From: Allobosea sp.
Lineage (GTDB): Bacteria; Pseudomonadota; Alphaproteobacteria; Rhizobiales; Beijerinckiaceae
Length of the DNA stretch: 64,000 nt
NCBI RefSeq assembly: GCF_030695125.1
Contig: NZ_JAUYTP010000045.1
Coordinates: 62,001 to 126,000, forward strand
Direction: 5' to 3'
Shown: one piece after another, positions 1-9,010 of the stretch
Position numbering within the stretch: the first letter of the stretch is position 1
Layout of the letters: each line of letters starts with the position of its first letter
Made by a program: the position numbers and the translations under genes
The notes under the pieces: model-generated
The model's database searches: none
Told to the model about the DNA's origin: nothing
The model's input: only the letters and a program-made list of their open reading frames with translations

Positions 1-18
1 CCGACGCCGGAGGCACGG

Positions 19-888
19 TCAGGCCGCGCGACGCTGCAGGCTTTCCGGCAGGAAGCTCTTGGCCGTGAGGCCGATCAGCGTCCCCAGATCCTGGCGGCCG
101 GGGCAGGCCGGGATCGCAGCGATCGCCTCCAGCACCAGCGCGTCGAGATGGGCAATCGCCGGGCCGAGCCCATAGGCCGAGGCGTAGTTGGGGCGCAGAT
201 GCGCCGCGTCCTGGCCACAGGGCTTGCCGAGTTCCTGGGGCGTCGCAGCGACGTCGCGGATGTCGTCGGCGACCTGGAAGGCCTCGCCGAGCTTTTCCCC
301 AAGCCAGCGCCAGTCCTGATGCGCGACACCGGCAGCCGCGGCGCCCGCCATGGTCGCGCCGGCAAACAGCGCCCCGGTCTTGGCCTGGTGGTAGAGCGCG
401 CAGTCGATGGCCGCTTCCGATTCCCAGGCCTGCCCGGCGACGATGCCGCCACGGCTGCCGACAGCGGCGCTGACGACCCGCACCAGCGTCGCCAGATTCT
501 GCGGCTGGCGGGCGGCGGCCTCGGCCAGCGTCTCGAAGGCGAGCACGATCAGCGCATCGCCGGCCAGCACCGCCAGCGGCTCGCCATAGGCCTTGTGGAC
601 CGAGGCCTTGCCGCGCCGCATCGCGGCATCGTCGAAGCAGGGCAGATCGTCATGCACGAGCGAGGCGCAGTGCAGGAATTCGATCGCTGCAGCGGCGGCG
701 TTCGCGATAATCGGCTCGGGATCGCCGCAGGCTCTGGCGACGGCCAGCGTCAGGCGCGGCCTGATCCGCGCGCCGCCAGGAAACACCGCATGACGCATCG
801 CCTGGGCAAGCAGCGGCGGGCAATTCTGCAGATGGGAAGCCACGATGGCGGCGTCGAGGGTCTGTTCGATCCGTGTCCCGGTATCCAT
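19..888 (-). CDS. crtE: Geranylgeranyl diphosphate synthase CrtE
   Basis: Polyprenyl synthase of 289 residues that condenses C5 isoprenyl diphosphates to GGPP, the precursor of phytoene and of the bacteriochlorophyll tail. The first aspartate-rich motif (HDDLPCFDD, about residues 79-87) and the second (DDIRD, about 208-212) are intact. An ATG at 888 is chosen because a GGGGGA ribosome site lies just upstream; an upstream alternative would add 11 residues. It is transcribed away from crtD, and a PpsR-type operator lies in the shared promoter. Its stop lies 18 bases from the window edge, so any downstream crt/bch genes are outside the window. Identity is confident from motifs and neighbours. 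Confidence 0.95.
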   Translation of the reverse strand: MDTGTRIEQTLDAAIVASHLQNCPPLLAQAMRHAVFPGGARIRPRLTLAVARACGDPEPIIANAAAAAIEFLHCASLVHDDLPCFDDAAMRRGKASVHKAYGEPLAVLAGDALIVLAFETLAEAAARQPQNLATLVRVVSAAVGSRGGIVAGQAWESEAAIDCALYHQAKTGALFAGATMAGAAAAGVAHQDWRWLGEKLGEAFQVADDIRDVAATPQELGKPCGQDAAHLRPNYASAYGLGPAIAHLDALVLEAIAAIPACPGRQDLGTLIGLTAKSFLPESLQRRAA

Positions 889-935
889 CACGATCCCCCT
901 TGCGAATGAGCGTTCTTTCAAACTGACATCTTATG

Positions 936-953
936 TGTCAATAAGACTGGACA
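936..953. promoter_or_regulatory. PpsR/CrtJ-type operator between crtE and crtD
   Basis: The sequence is TGTC-N10-GACA, an exact match to the TGT-N12-ACA palindrome bound by the photosynthesis repressor PpsR/CrtJ. It sits 47 bases upstream of crtE and 37 bases upstream of crtD, where it could control both. A degenerate second copy (TGT-N12-AAC) begins at 956. Binding is inferred; no ppsR gene is in the window. Confidence 0.75.
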
Positions 954-990
954 GTTGTGAGTGTGAAGTCAACCCGCACGAGGCCGCCGC

Positions 991-2529
991 TTGGGCACTC
1001 CCCGCATCCTCGTCATCGGCGCCGGCATCGGCGGCCTGGTCCCCGCCCTTTTGCTGGCCGGGCGGGGCTGCGACGTCACCCTGGTCGAGAAGGCGGACGC
1101 CCCCGGCGGCAAGATGCGCGAGGTCGCGGTCGGCGGCCGCAGGCTGGATGCCGGCCCGACCGTGATGACGATGCGATGGGTCTTCGACCGCGTCTTTGAG
1201 GAGGTCGGCGCGAGCCTCGACGATCACCTCGCCCTGACTCCCGCTTCCGTCCTCGCCCGCCACGCCTGGAGCGAGACGCAGCGGCTCGACCTCTTCGCCG
1301 ATCGCGCGGCCTCGGCGGATGCGATCTCAGCCTTCGCCGGGCCCGCCGAGGGCCGCAACTACCTCGCCTTCTGCGATCAGGCGCGCGGCATTCACGACGC
1401 GCTGAAGGACAGCTTCATGGCCCGCGAGCGGCCGAGCCTGCTGGGGCTGGTGCAGCACACGGGGCTCGGCGGCCTGCGCCAGCTCTGGGGCGCGAGCCCG
1501 TTCGGAACGCTGTGGGATGCGCTCGGCCAGTCCTTCCAGGACCAGCGCCTGCGCCAGCTCTTCGGCCGCTACGCCACCTATTGCGGCTCGTCGCCCTTCG
1601 CCGCGCCCGCGACGCTGATGCTGGTCGCCCATGTCGAGCAGGAGGGGGTCTGGCTGGTCGAGGGCGGCATGCACCGACTCGCCCGAACCCTGGCCGACCT
1701 CGCCACGGCGAAGGGCGCGCGGCTGCGCTACGGCGAGGCCATCAGCGAGATCCTGATCGAGGGCGGTCGCGCGGCCGGCGTGCGCCTGGCCGGCGGCGAG
1801 ACGCTGCGCGCCGACGCGGTCGTCAGCAATGCCGACGTCAACGCCATCGCCACCGGCCGTTTCGGCCAGGCCGCCGCCCGCTTCGCGACGCCGACCAAGC
1901 CCGCCGAGCGCTCGCTCTCGGCCCTGACCTTAACCGCGGTCGCGCAGACCAGCGGCTTTCCGCTGCACCGGCACAATGTCTTCTTCTCGCGCGACTATGC
2001 CGCCGAGTTCGAGGCGATCTGCCGGCAGGGCCGCCTCCCCGAGGAGCCGACGATCTATGTCTGCGCGCAGGATCGCGACGACACAGGCGCCGCGCCCGCC
2101 GGTCCCGAGCGCCTGCTCATCCTGGTCAACGCCCCACCCTGCGGCGACCGCCCCGCCTTTCCGCCCGAGGAGATCGAGACATGCCTGCGCAGGAGCCTCG
2201 CCCGGATGGCGCAATGCGGGTTGCAGATCGAACTGCAAAGCGACGCGATGCTGACGACGCAAGCCAGCGACTGGGAGGCGCTGTTTCCGGCGACGGGCGG
2301 GGGCCTTTACGGCCGCTCGACCCATGGCGCGATGGCGAGCTTCAACCGGCCGGGCTCGCGCAGCCGGCTGCCGGGGCTTTACCTGACCGGGGGCAGCGTC
2401 CATCCGGGGCCCGGCGTCCCGATGGTGGCGCTCTCGGGACTGCTGGCGACGCAGAGCGTGGTCGCCGACCTCGCTTCGACGTCGCGGTCGCGCCCGGCGG
2501 CTATGTCTGGTGGTATGTCGACGCGCTGA
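991..2529 (+). CDS. crtD: Carotenoid 3,4-desaturase (methoxyneurosporene dehydrogenase type) CrtD
   Basis: FAD-dependent desaturase of 512 residues in the CrtI/CrtD family. It has an N-terminal dinucleotide-binding motif (VIGAGIGG, about residues 6-13) and the family C-terminal motif (GGSVHPGPGVP, about residue 467 onward). The start is TTG at 991: a stop at 964 excludes upstream starts in this frame and GAGG lies 7 bases before it. In the spirilloxanthin or spheroidene branch it desaturates the C-3,4 bond after CrtC hydration. The last roughly 20 residues (serine/arginine-rich) are read out of frame through what looks like the 5' end of crtC, so the natural C-terminus may be shorter. CrtD rather than CrtI is inferred from the crtC neighbour. 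Confidence 0.88.
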   Translation: MGTPRILVIGAGIGGLVPALLLAGRGCDVTLVEKADAPGGKMREVAVGGRRLDAGPTVMTMRWVFDRVFEEVGASLDDHLALTPASVLARHAWSETQRLDLFADRAASADAISAFAGPAEGRNYLAFCDQARGIHDALKDSFMARERPSLLGLVQHTGLGGLRQLWGASPFGTLWDALGQSFQDQRLRQLFGRYATYCGSSPFAAPATLMLVAHVEQEGVWLVEGGMHRLARTLADLATAKGARLRYGEAISEILIEGGRAAGVRLAGGETLRADAVVSNADVNAIATGRFGQAAARFATPTKPAERSLSALTLTAVAQTSGFPLHRHNVFFSRDYAAEFEAICRQGRLPEEPTIYVCAQDRDDTGAAPAGPERLLILVNAPPCGDRPAFPPEEIETCLRRSLARMAQCGLQIELQSDAMLTTQASDWEALFPATGGGLYGRSTHGAMASFNRPGSRSRLPGLYLTGGSVHPGPGVPMVALSGLLATQSVVADLASTSRSRPAAMSGGMSTR

Positions 2530-3392
2530 GCGACGATGGCCGCTACGGGCTGAGCATCATCGCCTTCATCGGTAGCGTCTTCTCGCCCTATTACGCCTGG
2601 GCGCGGCGGCGCGGCGCGGCCGACCCGCTCGACCATTGCGCGCTGAACGTCGGCCTCTACGGCCAAGGCGCGCGGCGCTGGACGATGACGGAGCGCGGGC
2701 GGCGGCATGTCTCGGTTGCGCCGGATCATTTCACGATCGGGCCCAGCGCGCTGCATTGGGACGGGACAACCCTGACGATCGCGATCGACGAGATCGGCAC
2801 GCCCCTGCCGCGCCGCGTGCGCGGGTCGGTTCGCGTCACGCCGCAGGCGATCACCGACCATGTCGTGACGCTGAATCGGGATGGCGACCATCGCTGGTGG
2901 CCGATCGCGCCGTTGTCGCGGGTCGAGGTGAACTTGAGCGAGCCCGATCTGTGCTGGAGCGGCTCGGGCTATTTCGACATGAACCAGGGCGACACGCCGC
3001 TCGCCGACGGATTCCGCTCCTGGCACTGGTCGCGCGCGTCGACGCCCGACGGCGCGGCCGTGCTCTATGGCGGCACGCGCCGCGACGGCTCGACCTTCGA
3101 TCTAGGCTGGCGCTTCGACGGCAGCGGCCAGGCGACCGCGCTCGAACCGGGACCGCCCGCCGCCCTGCCGAAGAGCGGCTGGCGCCTCGCGCGCGAGACC
3201 CGCAGCGATCGCGGTCGGCCGGCCGCGCTGGTCGAGACGCTGGAGGACACGCCCTTCTATGCGCGCTCTGTGGTGCGGGCCTCGCTCGCGGGCGAGAGCG
3301 TCACGGCCATGCATGAGAGCCTGTCGCTCGACCGCTTCGCCAGCCCGGTCGTCCAGGCGATGCTGCCCTTCAAGATGCCGCGGCGGGGGTGA
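2463..3392 (+). CDS. crtC: Carotenoid 1,2-hydratase (hydroxyneurosporene synthase) CrtC, start unresolved
   Basis: CrtC hydrates the terminal double bond of neurosporene or lycopene. The family signature GGYVWWYVDALSDDG lies near the N-terminus, followed by GSVFSPYYAWAR, and the frame continues to a stop at 3392 (about 310 residues, within the family range). The reading frame has no ATG, GTG or TTG between 2214 and the conserved block; the listed start is only where homology appears to begin. The nearest GTG (2458) is in the crtD frame, one base off. Either a one-base indel has broken the start, or a sequencing error or unusual initiation is involved. The first in-frame Met after the block would delete the conserved N-terminus. 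Confidence 0.75.
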   Translation, partial: RRPRFDVAVAPGGYVWWYVDALSDDGRYGLSIIAFIGSVFSPYYAWARRRGAADPLDHCALNVGLYGQGARRWTMTERGRRHVSVAPDHFTIGPSALHWDGTTLTIAIDEIGTPLPRRVRGSVRVTPQAITDHVVTLNRDGDHRWWPIAPLSRVEVNLSEPDLCWSGSGYFDMNQGDTPLADGFRSWHWSRASTPDGAAVLYGGTRRDGSTFDLGWRFDGSGQATALEPGPPAALPKSGWRLARETRSDRGRPAALVETLEDTPFYARSVVRASLAGESVTAMHESLSLDRFASPVVQAMLPFKMPRRG

Positions 3393-3420
3393 GACGCGCT
3401 GCTCTTCCATGGAAACGCGG

Positions 3421-3517
3421 GTCATCCCGGACGCAGCGAAGCGGAGATCCGGGATCCATTCCTGAACCTTGATCGGACGCATTCCGGAATGGGTCCCGGG
3501 TCAAGCCCGGGACGACG
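3421..3517. repeat. Dispersed palindromic repeat (GTCATCCCGG family)
   Basis: An imperfect palindrome beginning GTCATCCCGG and ending CCCGGGACGAC, with inner GATCCGGGATCC and ATTCCGGAAT segments. It fills the gap between the convergent crtC and small-ORF genes. Related copies lie at 15608, 18662, 20185, 34821 and 36429. Confidence 0.8.
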
Positions 3518-3538
3518 CCATGGGTCCTTGTGAGATCA

Positions 3539-3718
3539 TCACGCGCTCGCGCGCTCGGGATCTGCGTCTGCCGCAGCCTTCAAGGCCGCTTTCTCGGCCG
3601 CCTTCGCCGCGTCCTTGGCCTTCTCGCGGCGCAGGTCCCAGAGCTGATGGAAACCGAAGCCGAGGCACAATCCCAGCGTCAGCACCATCTCCGCGATGAT
3701 CAGCGTGCTCGACGACAT
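3539..3718 (-). CDS. Small single-span membrane protein at the end of the crt/bch operon
   Basis: Unrecognised protein of 59 residues. Residues 5-23 form one hydrophobic segment (ending in LTLGLCLGFGF), followed by HQLWDLRREKAK and a lysine/alanine-rich tail likely to be helical and cytoplasmic. The ATG is 16 bases downstream of the crtB stop and has a strong GGAGAGG ribosome site 5 bases upstream, so it is probably the last gene of the dxs-to-crtB operon. The tail pattern suggests a membrane anchor or assembly factor, but no function can be assigned. Codon use matches its neighbours. Confidence 0.7.
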   Translation of the reverse strand: MSSSTLIIAEMVLTLGLCLGFGFHQLWDLRREKAKDAAKAAEKAALKAAADADPERASA

Positions 3719-3734
3719 CGCGGCCTCTCCGGCG

Positions 3735-4811
3735 TTACGGCCCCCTGACAGCGGAACGCTCGACCCGGCCGAGGCGCTCGAACATCTCGATCACCGCCGT
3801 GGTGCGTCCGACCAGATCCCACCATGGCAGGTCGGTCGCGTGCAACGGCGGCCGCCCCCCCTGCGGCATCACGGCCACCGCCGTCACCAGATAGGCATTG
3901 GCAGGCAGGGCCGGCAGTCCGAAGAGCGCCGGCTCAGCCCTTCCCGTCGCCAGCGCGCGAGCGAGCAGCCCGAGCTTGCGCCAGGCCGGCACAACGGCCC
4001 GCTGCGAGACGCTGTCATGCCCGCGGCGCGCGACCTCCCGGCCGATCTCGGCATAGATCGACCGCGCCGCCCGAATCCCGGACCGGCAGGAGGCCGGCAG
4101 CGCCGCAATCCCGGCATCGGCCCGGGCATACAGCCTGTCCGCCTCGGCCAGGAGCCGCGCCACGACGCCGCCCAGCGCAGGAGAGAACCGGGGATCGGCG
4201 AGAAACGCGTCGGGGTCGATGCCGGCTTCGCGCAGCCAGGACAGCGGCAGGTAGACCCGTCCCATCGCCGCATCGGCCCCGACATCCCTGGCGATGTTGC
4301 TGAGCTGCATCGCCACGCCGAGATCGGCCGCCCGCGCCAGCACCTCCGGCGCGCGCCGGTCCATCAGCGTCGCCATCATCACGCCGACGGAGCCCGCCAC
4401 GCGCGCGGCATAGTCGCAGAGCTCATCGAAGCTCTCGTAGCGCCGCCCCTGCGCATCCCAGGCCAGCCCCTCGATCAGCGCCAGCGTCACGGCCGGCGGC
4501 AGGCCGAAACCCCGTACCGTCTCGGAAAAGGCGCGATCGACCGGATTCTCATGCGGGCGGCCGGCATGAGCGGCCGTAACGCGCCGCTCGAGCAGCGCGA
4601 TCGTCGCGGCATCGCCCGGGCCCTCGTCGATCGCATCGTCGGCGAGCCGGCAGAAGGCATAAAGCGCGGTGGCAGGCCCGCGGATATGGCGCGGCAGCAG
4701 CAGCGCCGCGGCCCGGAAGGATTTGGAGCCGACGCGCAGGATCGCGTCGCAGGCCGCGAGGTCCGCCACGGACGGCCCAGGGTATCGCGGGTCAGACCCG
4801 GTGTGTCGCAT
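3735..4811 (-). CDS. crtB: Phytoene synthase CrtB
   Basis: Squalene/phytoene synthase family protein of 358 residues that joins two GGPP molecules head to head to give phytoene. Both aspartate-rich substrate-binding motifs are present: DDAIDE at about 58-63 and ARDVGADAAMGR at about 174-185, followed by VYLP. The ATG at 4811 (MRHTGSD) is preferred; it overlaps the end of crtI by 20 bases, which is typical of coupled crtIB genes. A further upstream start would add 14 poorly conserved residues. Confidence 0.95.
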   Translation of the reverse strand: MRHTGSDPRYPGPSVADLAACDAILRVGSKSFRAAALLLPRHIRGPATALYAFCRLADDAIDEGPGDAATIALLERRVTAAHAGRPHENPVDRAFSETVRGFGLPPAVTLALIEGLAWDAQGRRYESFDELCDYAARVAGSVGVMMATLMDRRAPEVLARAADLGVAMQLSNIARDVGADAAMGRVYLPLSWLREAGIDPDAFLADPRFSPALGGVVARLLAEADRLYARADAGIAALPASCRSGIRAARSIYAEIGREVARRGHDSVSQRAVVPAWRKLGLLARALATGRAEPALFGLPALPANAYLVTAVAVMPQGGRPPLHATDLPWWDLVGRTTAVIEMFERLGRVERSAVRGP

Positions 4812-6336
4812 GAGGCACCACTGAATCGAGGATCTTGGCCGAGGAGAGAACACCGGGCAGGCCGGCTCCGGGATGCGTCCCGGCGCCGACCAGATAAAGC
4901 CCGTCGACCTCTTCGCTGACGTTGTGCGGTCGGAACCAGGCGCTCTGCATCAGCCGCGGCTCCAGCCCGAAGGCGGCGCCATGGACAGAGAGCAGGTCGT
5001 CGCGGAACGCCGGCGGCGTCATCAGCCGCGAGGTGGCGAGGCAGTCGCCGAGGCCCGGCAGCAGCGTCGCCTCCAGCCGCTGCTGGATGCGGGCCCGGAA
5101 CGGCTCGGCCTCGCGGGCCCAGTCGACATCGCCTTGCAGGTTGGGCACCGGCACCAGCGCATAGAAGGCGTCGCAGCCCTCCGGAGCGAGCGTCGGGTCG
5201 GTCGCGGTGGGGCGATGCAGGTAGAGGCTGAAATCCTCCGCCAGCACCTTCCGCTCGAAGATGTCATCGACGAGCCCGCGATAGCGCGGCCCAAACAGGA
5301 TCGTGTGATGCGGCACATCCTCGTAGCGGCGCCGCGTGCCGAAATACCAGACCACGACCGACATCGAATAGCGCGCCCGCTCGAGCTTCGCGTCGCTCCA
5401 GCGTTTGCGCGGCTGCGCCTTCAGCAAGGTGCCATAGGTGTAGGCGGCATCGGCATTGGAGACGACGACATCGGCGGTAATCGCCTCGCCATCCGAAAGC
5501 CGGACGCCGGTGGCAGCGCCGTTCGCCACGGTGATCTCCGCGACCTTCGCGCCGTAGCGCAGCGTCGCGCCCTGCCCTTCGAGCAGGCGCACGAGGCCCT
5601 GCACCAGCGCGCCCGTGCCGCCATGGGCGAAATGCACCCCGAATTTGCGCTCCAGATGCAGGACGAGCGCATAGATCGCGGTTGCCGAGAACGGGCTGCC
5701 GCCGATGAAGAGCGGGTGGAAGCTCAGCGCCGTGCGCAGCCGCTCGTCGCGGACATGATGCGCCGCGAGCCCGTAGACGCTGCGATCGGCCCGCAGCCGC
5801 GCCATCGCCGGCAGCGCCTTGAACATGTCGACGAGCGTGCTGAACGGCACATCCGCGAGCTGCTCGAAACCGACCTTGTAGATCGCCTCGGCGTCTTTCA
5901 GAAAACCGCCATAGCCCGCCACGTCCCCGGGCGCGAAGGCTGCGATCCGCTCGCGCATCGTTTCGACGTCGCCGCTGCAATCGAGGCTGGAGCCGTCATC
6001 GAACATCAGCCGATAGAACGGATCGAGTGCGGTCAGCCTGACATCGTCTTCCATCCGCCGCCCGCACAGCGCCCAGAGCTCCTCGAACAGGAACGGCGCG
6101 GTGACGATCGTCGGCCCGGCATCGAAGGTGAAGCCGTCCTGTCGGAAGACGCGCGCCCGCCCGCCGGGTTGGTCGAGCGTCTCCAGCACGGTGACGCGAT
6201 AGCCGCGCGCACCGAGCCGGATCGCGGCGGCAAGCCCGCCGAAGCCCGAGCCGATCACCACCGCATGCGGCCGGCGGTCGGGCTCGGGGCTGCGCGTGCC
6301 CGAACCCAGGCTCGGCGGGTGCAGCTCGGTCAGCAT
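4792..6336 (-). CDS. crtI: Phytoene desaturase CrtI
   Basis: FAD-dependent desaturase of 514 residues that converts phytoene to neurosporene or lycopene. The dinucleotide fold motif VVIGSGFGGLAAA is at about residues 26-38, and the family C-terminal signature GAGTHPGAGLPGV is near residue 490. The ATG at 6336 has GGGAG 8 bases upstream, and its coding sequence overlaps the end of bchO by 7 bases. The number of desaturation steps cannot be read from sequence; with crtC and crtD present, a four-step lycopene/spirilloxanthin route is plausible. Confidence 0.95.
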   Translation of the reverse strand: MLTELHPPSLGSGTRSPEPDRRPHAVVIGSGFGGLAAAIRLGARGYRVTVLETLDQPGGRARVFRQDGFTFDAGPTIVTAPFLFEELWALCGRRMEDDVRLTALDPFYRLMFDDGSSLDCSGDVETMRERIAAFAPGDVAGYGGFLKDAEAIYKVGFEQLADVPFSTLVDMFKALPAMARLRADRSVYGLAAHHVRDERLRTALSFHPLFIGGSPFSATAIYALVLHLERKFGVHFAHGGTGALVQGLVRLLEGQGATLRYGAKVAEITVANGAATGVRLSDGEAITADVVVSNADAAYTYGTLLKAQPRKRWSDAKLERARYSMSVVVWYFGTRRRYEDVPHHTILFGPRYRGLVDDIFERKVLAEDFSLYLHRPTATDPTLAPEGCDAFYALVPVPNLQGDVDWAREAEPFRARIQQRLEATLLPGLGDCLATSRLMTPPAFRDDLLSVHGAAFGLEPRLMQSAWFRPHNVSEEVDGLYLVGAGTHPGAGLPGVLSSAKILDSVVPHATHRV

Positions 6337-7220
6337 GCGATCAACTCCCGGTGGCGCAGCATTTCCAGCCCGATCAGCCGCGCGACCGCCTCAGGCTGCT
6401 CCTCATGGGCGAGATGGCCGGCCCCCGGCAGCGTCTCGATCCGCGCATCGGGCAGGCGTCGCGCGACCTCGTGCGCCTCGTCGGGCGAGACGGCCTTGTC
6501 GCCCGTGCCGACGACGAGCAGCACCGGCACGTCGATCTTGCCGAAGCTGCGACCCAGCCCCTCCAGATCCCAGTTCGCCATCATCCCCAGCGTCGAGGCG
6601 ACATGGACGCGGTTGGAGAACAGCCGCCGGTACAGCTCCTGCCCGCGCGCATCGAGCCGCGAGCCGGTGCCTTCGAGCAATTGCGTCACCGCGTCGGCGC
6701 TGCCCGCCCGCCATGCAAAGAAGCGCGGCACCAGCGGGTTCAGCACGAGCAGCCGGGCGACCGAGGGAAACAGCTGCGACGCCACGCCCTTGAACGGCAG
6801 CAGCGCCCCGTTCAGGCTGATCAGGCAATCGGGCGCGATCGTCTTGGTCAGGACCATGCGCAGCGCAATCGCCGCGCCGGCGGAATGGCCGACGACGCCA
6901 TCGGGCGAAACGCCGAGCGTGCGCAGCAGCGCCGCCAGCCCCCGCGCCATCGCCGGCAGTGACAGCAGGTCGCGGTCGGGCGCCTGGGTGAAGCCATGGC
7001 CCGGCAGATCGACCGCGACGACGTGGAAATCCCGCGCCAGCAGCGGCATCAGATCGCGCCAGGAATGGGTCGAGGCGCCCGTCCCGTGCAGCAGCAGGAG
7101 CGACGGCCCCTGCCCCATCGACTGGACATGCCAGGACAACCCGGCCGCCGTGACGAAGCGGCTCGCGGCGCGATTCGGCCAGTCCCGGCCCTCGATCGCC
7201 CAGGACAAGGCGGCGCTCAT
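6330..7220 (-). CDS. bchO: Magnesium chelatase-associated alpha/beta hydrolase BchO
   Basis: Alpha/beta-hydrolase fold protein of 296 residues. It shows the oxyanion-region motif LLHGTGASTHSW, the nucleophile elbow GHSAGA and a late histidine in GAGHLAHEEQP. BchO is always associated with bchI and bchD and is thought to assist magnesium insertion or bacteriochlorophyll synthesis, although its substrate is unknown. The ATG at 7220 overlaps the bchD stop (ATGA), and its end overlaps crtI. The assignment rests on the fold and the bchIDO order. Confidence 0.9.
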   Translation of the reverse strand: MSAALSWAIEGRDWPNRAASRFVTAAGLSWHVQSMGQGPSLLLLHGTGASTHSWRDLMPLLARDFHVVAVDLPGHGFTQAPDRDLLSLPAMARGLAALLRTLGVSPDGVVGHSAGAAIALRMVLTKTIAPDCLISLNGALLPFKGVASQLFPSVARLLVLNPLVPRFFAWRAGSADAVTQLLEGTGSRLDARGQELYRRLFSNRVHVASTLGMMANWDLEGLGRSFGKIDVPVLLVVGTGDKAVSPDEAHEVARRLPDARIETLPGAGHLAHEEQPEAVARLIGLEMLRHRELIAC

Positions 7221-9010
7221 AGCGCCACCGACAGGGCGGCACCGACCGCCCGGCTGACGCCGGCGGCATCGGCCTGGGGCAGCGGCAGATAGCGCCCGCC
7301 CATTGCGGCCGCCAGTTCGGCCGCCTGCGGCTGCGGCTGGGGCGAGGTGTCGATCAGGATGGCGGTGAGACCCGCGCCGCGCAGTCCCCGCGCCGCCATC
7401 AGCGCGTCGGCCTGCGCCTTGCCACGACCCGGCTTGCCCTCCGCATCGATATTGGCGCGGCCGTCGGTCATGAACACCAGCGCGGGCGTGCGCCCCTTGC
7501 GGCGTACCGCATCGGCCAGCGCCGAGGCGGCCTGGATCGCGATGGCGAGCGGCGTTGCGCCGCCACCCGGCAGGGCCGCCAGCGCGCGCTCGGCCGCGAC
7601 CAGCGAGCGCGTCGGCGGCAGCACGAGATCGGCCTGCGCCTTGCGAAAGGCGATCAGCGCGACCTCGTCGCGGCGGACATAGCACTCCGCCAGCAACAGC
7701 CGGACCGCGCCCTTGGCCTCGGCCAGGCGCTCCAGCGCCGAGGAGCCGGAGGCGTCGACGACGAACAGCGTCGCGGTCTCGCTGCGCTGCTTGTAGCGCG
7801 CGATCCGGAAATCCTCGCGGCGCACGATCAGACCGGAGCGGCCCGCCATCGCGGCCTCGCTGCGCCGCAGCCGCTGCCAGGGCGCCGCTGCGCGTAGCGT
7901 CTCGACCACATCGAGCCGCGCGCCGCCGCGCAGGTCGCCGGCCTTCGAGCCGACGATCCGGCCGCGCCGTGCGGCCTTCTGGAACTGCCCGGCGCGGCCG
8001 GCGGCGCGTGCCTGTGTCCGGCCGCTCGCTGCCAGCAACTGTGCCAGCAGGCCGGCGGGGATCGCCGCCTTCGCGGCCTCGAGCACCATGTCGTCGAGAT
8101 CGCGCGGTGGCTCCGCCGCCTGATCCTCGCTGTCGGAGGGCGGTGAATCCGGCTGCGCCTGCTGCTCCGGCTCGGGCTCTTGTTCCTGGTCGTCGGCCTC
8201 TTCGCTGGGCGCCGGCAACTGCGTCGCGCGCGGCGCCAGCACGAGCGCCGCGGCGAGCGCCGCATCCTCGGGCGAGACCACGTCGCGGCCAGACAGCGCT
8301 GCGGCTAGCCGCGCCACCTTGACCGCTTGCAGCGCGGTGCGCGTCGAGCCGATGCCGAGCGCCAGCGCCGCCGTGCACAGGCAGGCGATGGTTTCGTCGT
8401 CAATCGTCGCGGCGACACGGTCGCGCGCAGCGGCGATGGTCTGCGCGTCGAAAACGGGAGCCTCGATCTCGCGATGCGACAGCGCCGTCAGGTCGAGCCG
8501 CAGCGCCAGCCGGTCGGTCATTGCCGCCGCGGGGCGTTCGTCGGCGGCAATGCCCTCGTCTAGGGCGACGATGGAGAACCGGCTGGGCACGGTCAGCGCA
8601 ATGCCGTCGCGCTCGACCGTGACCGCCCCGGCATCGAGCACGGCGCAGAGCTTCGCCGCCGTCGCAGCCTCGACGCGCTCGGCCATGGCGACGAGCAGGA
8701 CACCGCCATCCGCCTCGGCGAGCAGGCCGCGCTCGGCGACCGGGCGGCCCATCGCCAGCGTCGCGGTGAGATCGAGCCCGCCGAGCAGGCGCGCATCGCC
8801 GATGCCGGCCGGCATGCGCAGGGAGCGCTCGCCCCCGCGCAAGGCCGAGAGCCGGGCAAGCCAGGCCTCCCGAACCGGCCCCGCCGGACCGCGCAGGGAC
8901 ACCCCGCCGAACGCGGCGCCGTCGAGTGCGATCAGCGCGGCCGCGATCTCGGCCAGCCGCCAGGGCGTCAGCGCCGGAACCTCGGTCGCGCTGGCGCCGG
9001 GCGCGCTCAC
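7217..9010 (-). CDS. bchD: Magnesium chelatase subunit BchD
   Basis: Protein of 597 residues with the BchD layout: an N-terminal AAA-like domain with degenerate nucleotide motifs, an acidic proline-rich linker (about residues 265-300, rich in E, P and Q), and a C-terminal von Willebrand A domain with the MIDAS sequence DASGSSA (about residue 420). It forms the double hexamer with BchI that drives BchH to insert Mg2+ into protoporphyrin IX. The start is GTG at 9010, overlapping the bchI stop (GTGA). bchH is not in the window. Confidence 0.95.
   Translation of the reverse strand: MSAPGASATEVPALTPWRLAEIAAALIALDGAAFGGVSLRGPAGPVREAWLARLSALRGGERSLRMPAGIGDARLLGGLDLTATLAMGRPVAERGLLAEADGGVLLVAMAERVEAATAAKLCAVLDAGAVTVERDGIALTVPSRFSIVALDEGIAADERPAAAMTDRLALRLDLTALSHREIEAPVFDAQTIAAARDRVAATIDDETIACLCTAALALGIGSTRTALQAVKVARLAAALSGRDVVSPEDAALAAALVLAPRATQLPAPSEEADDQEQEPEPEQQAQPDSPPSDSEDQAAEPPRDLDDMVLEAAKAAIPAGLLAQLLAASGRTQARAAGRAGQFQKAARRGRIVGSKAGDLRGGARLDVVETLRAAAPWQRLRRSEAAMAGRSGLIVRREDFRIARYKQRSETATLFVVDASGSSALERLAEAKGAVRLLLAECYVRRDEVALIAFRKAQADLVLPPTRSLVAAERALAALPGGGATPLAIAIQAASALADAVRRKGRTPALVFMTDGRANIDAEGKPGRGKAQADALMAARGLRGAGLTAILIDTSPQPQPQAAELAAAMGGRYLPLPQADAAGVSRAVGAALSVAL

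Noticed and set aside
1512..2460. A long upstream extension of the crtC frame overlapping crtD
   Set aside because: The residues are an out-of-frame arginine/proline-rich reading of crtD, not a real domain. It is mentioned only because no proper crtC start exists.
4873..7257. A 794-codon open frame on the plus strand opposite crtI and bchO
   Set aside because: Its product is low-complexity and arginine/glutamine-rich with no family features; it is a codon-bias shadow of well-supported genes on the other strand.
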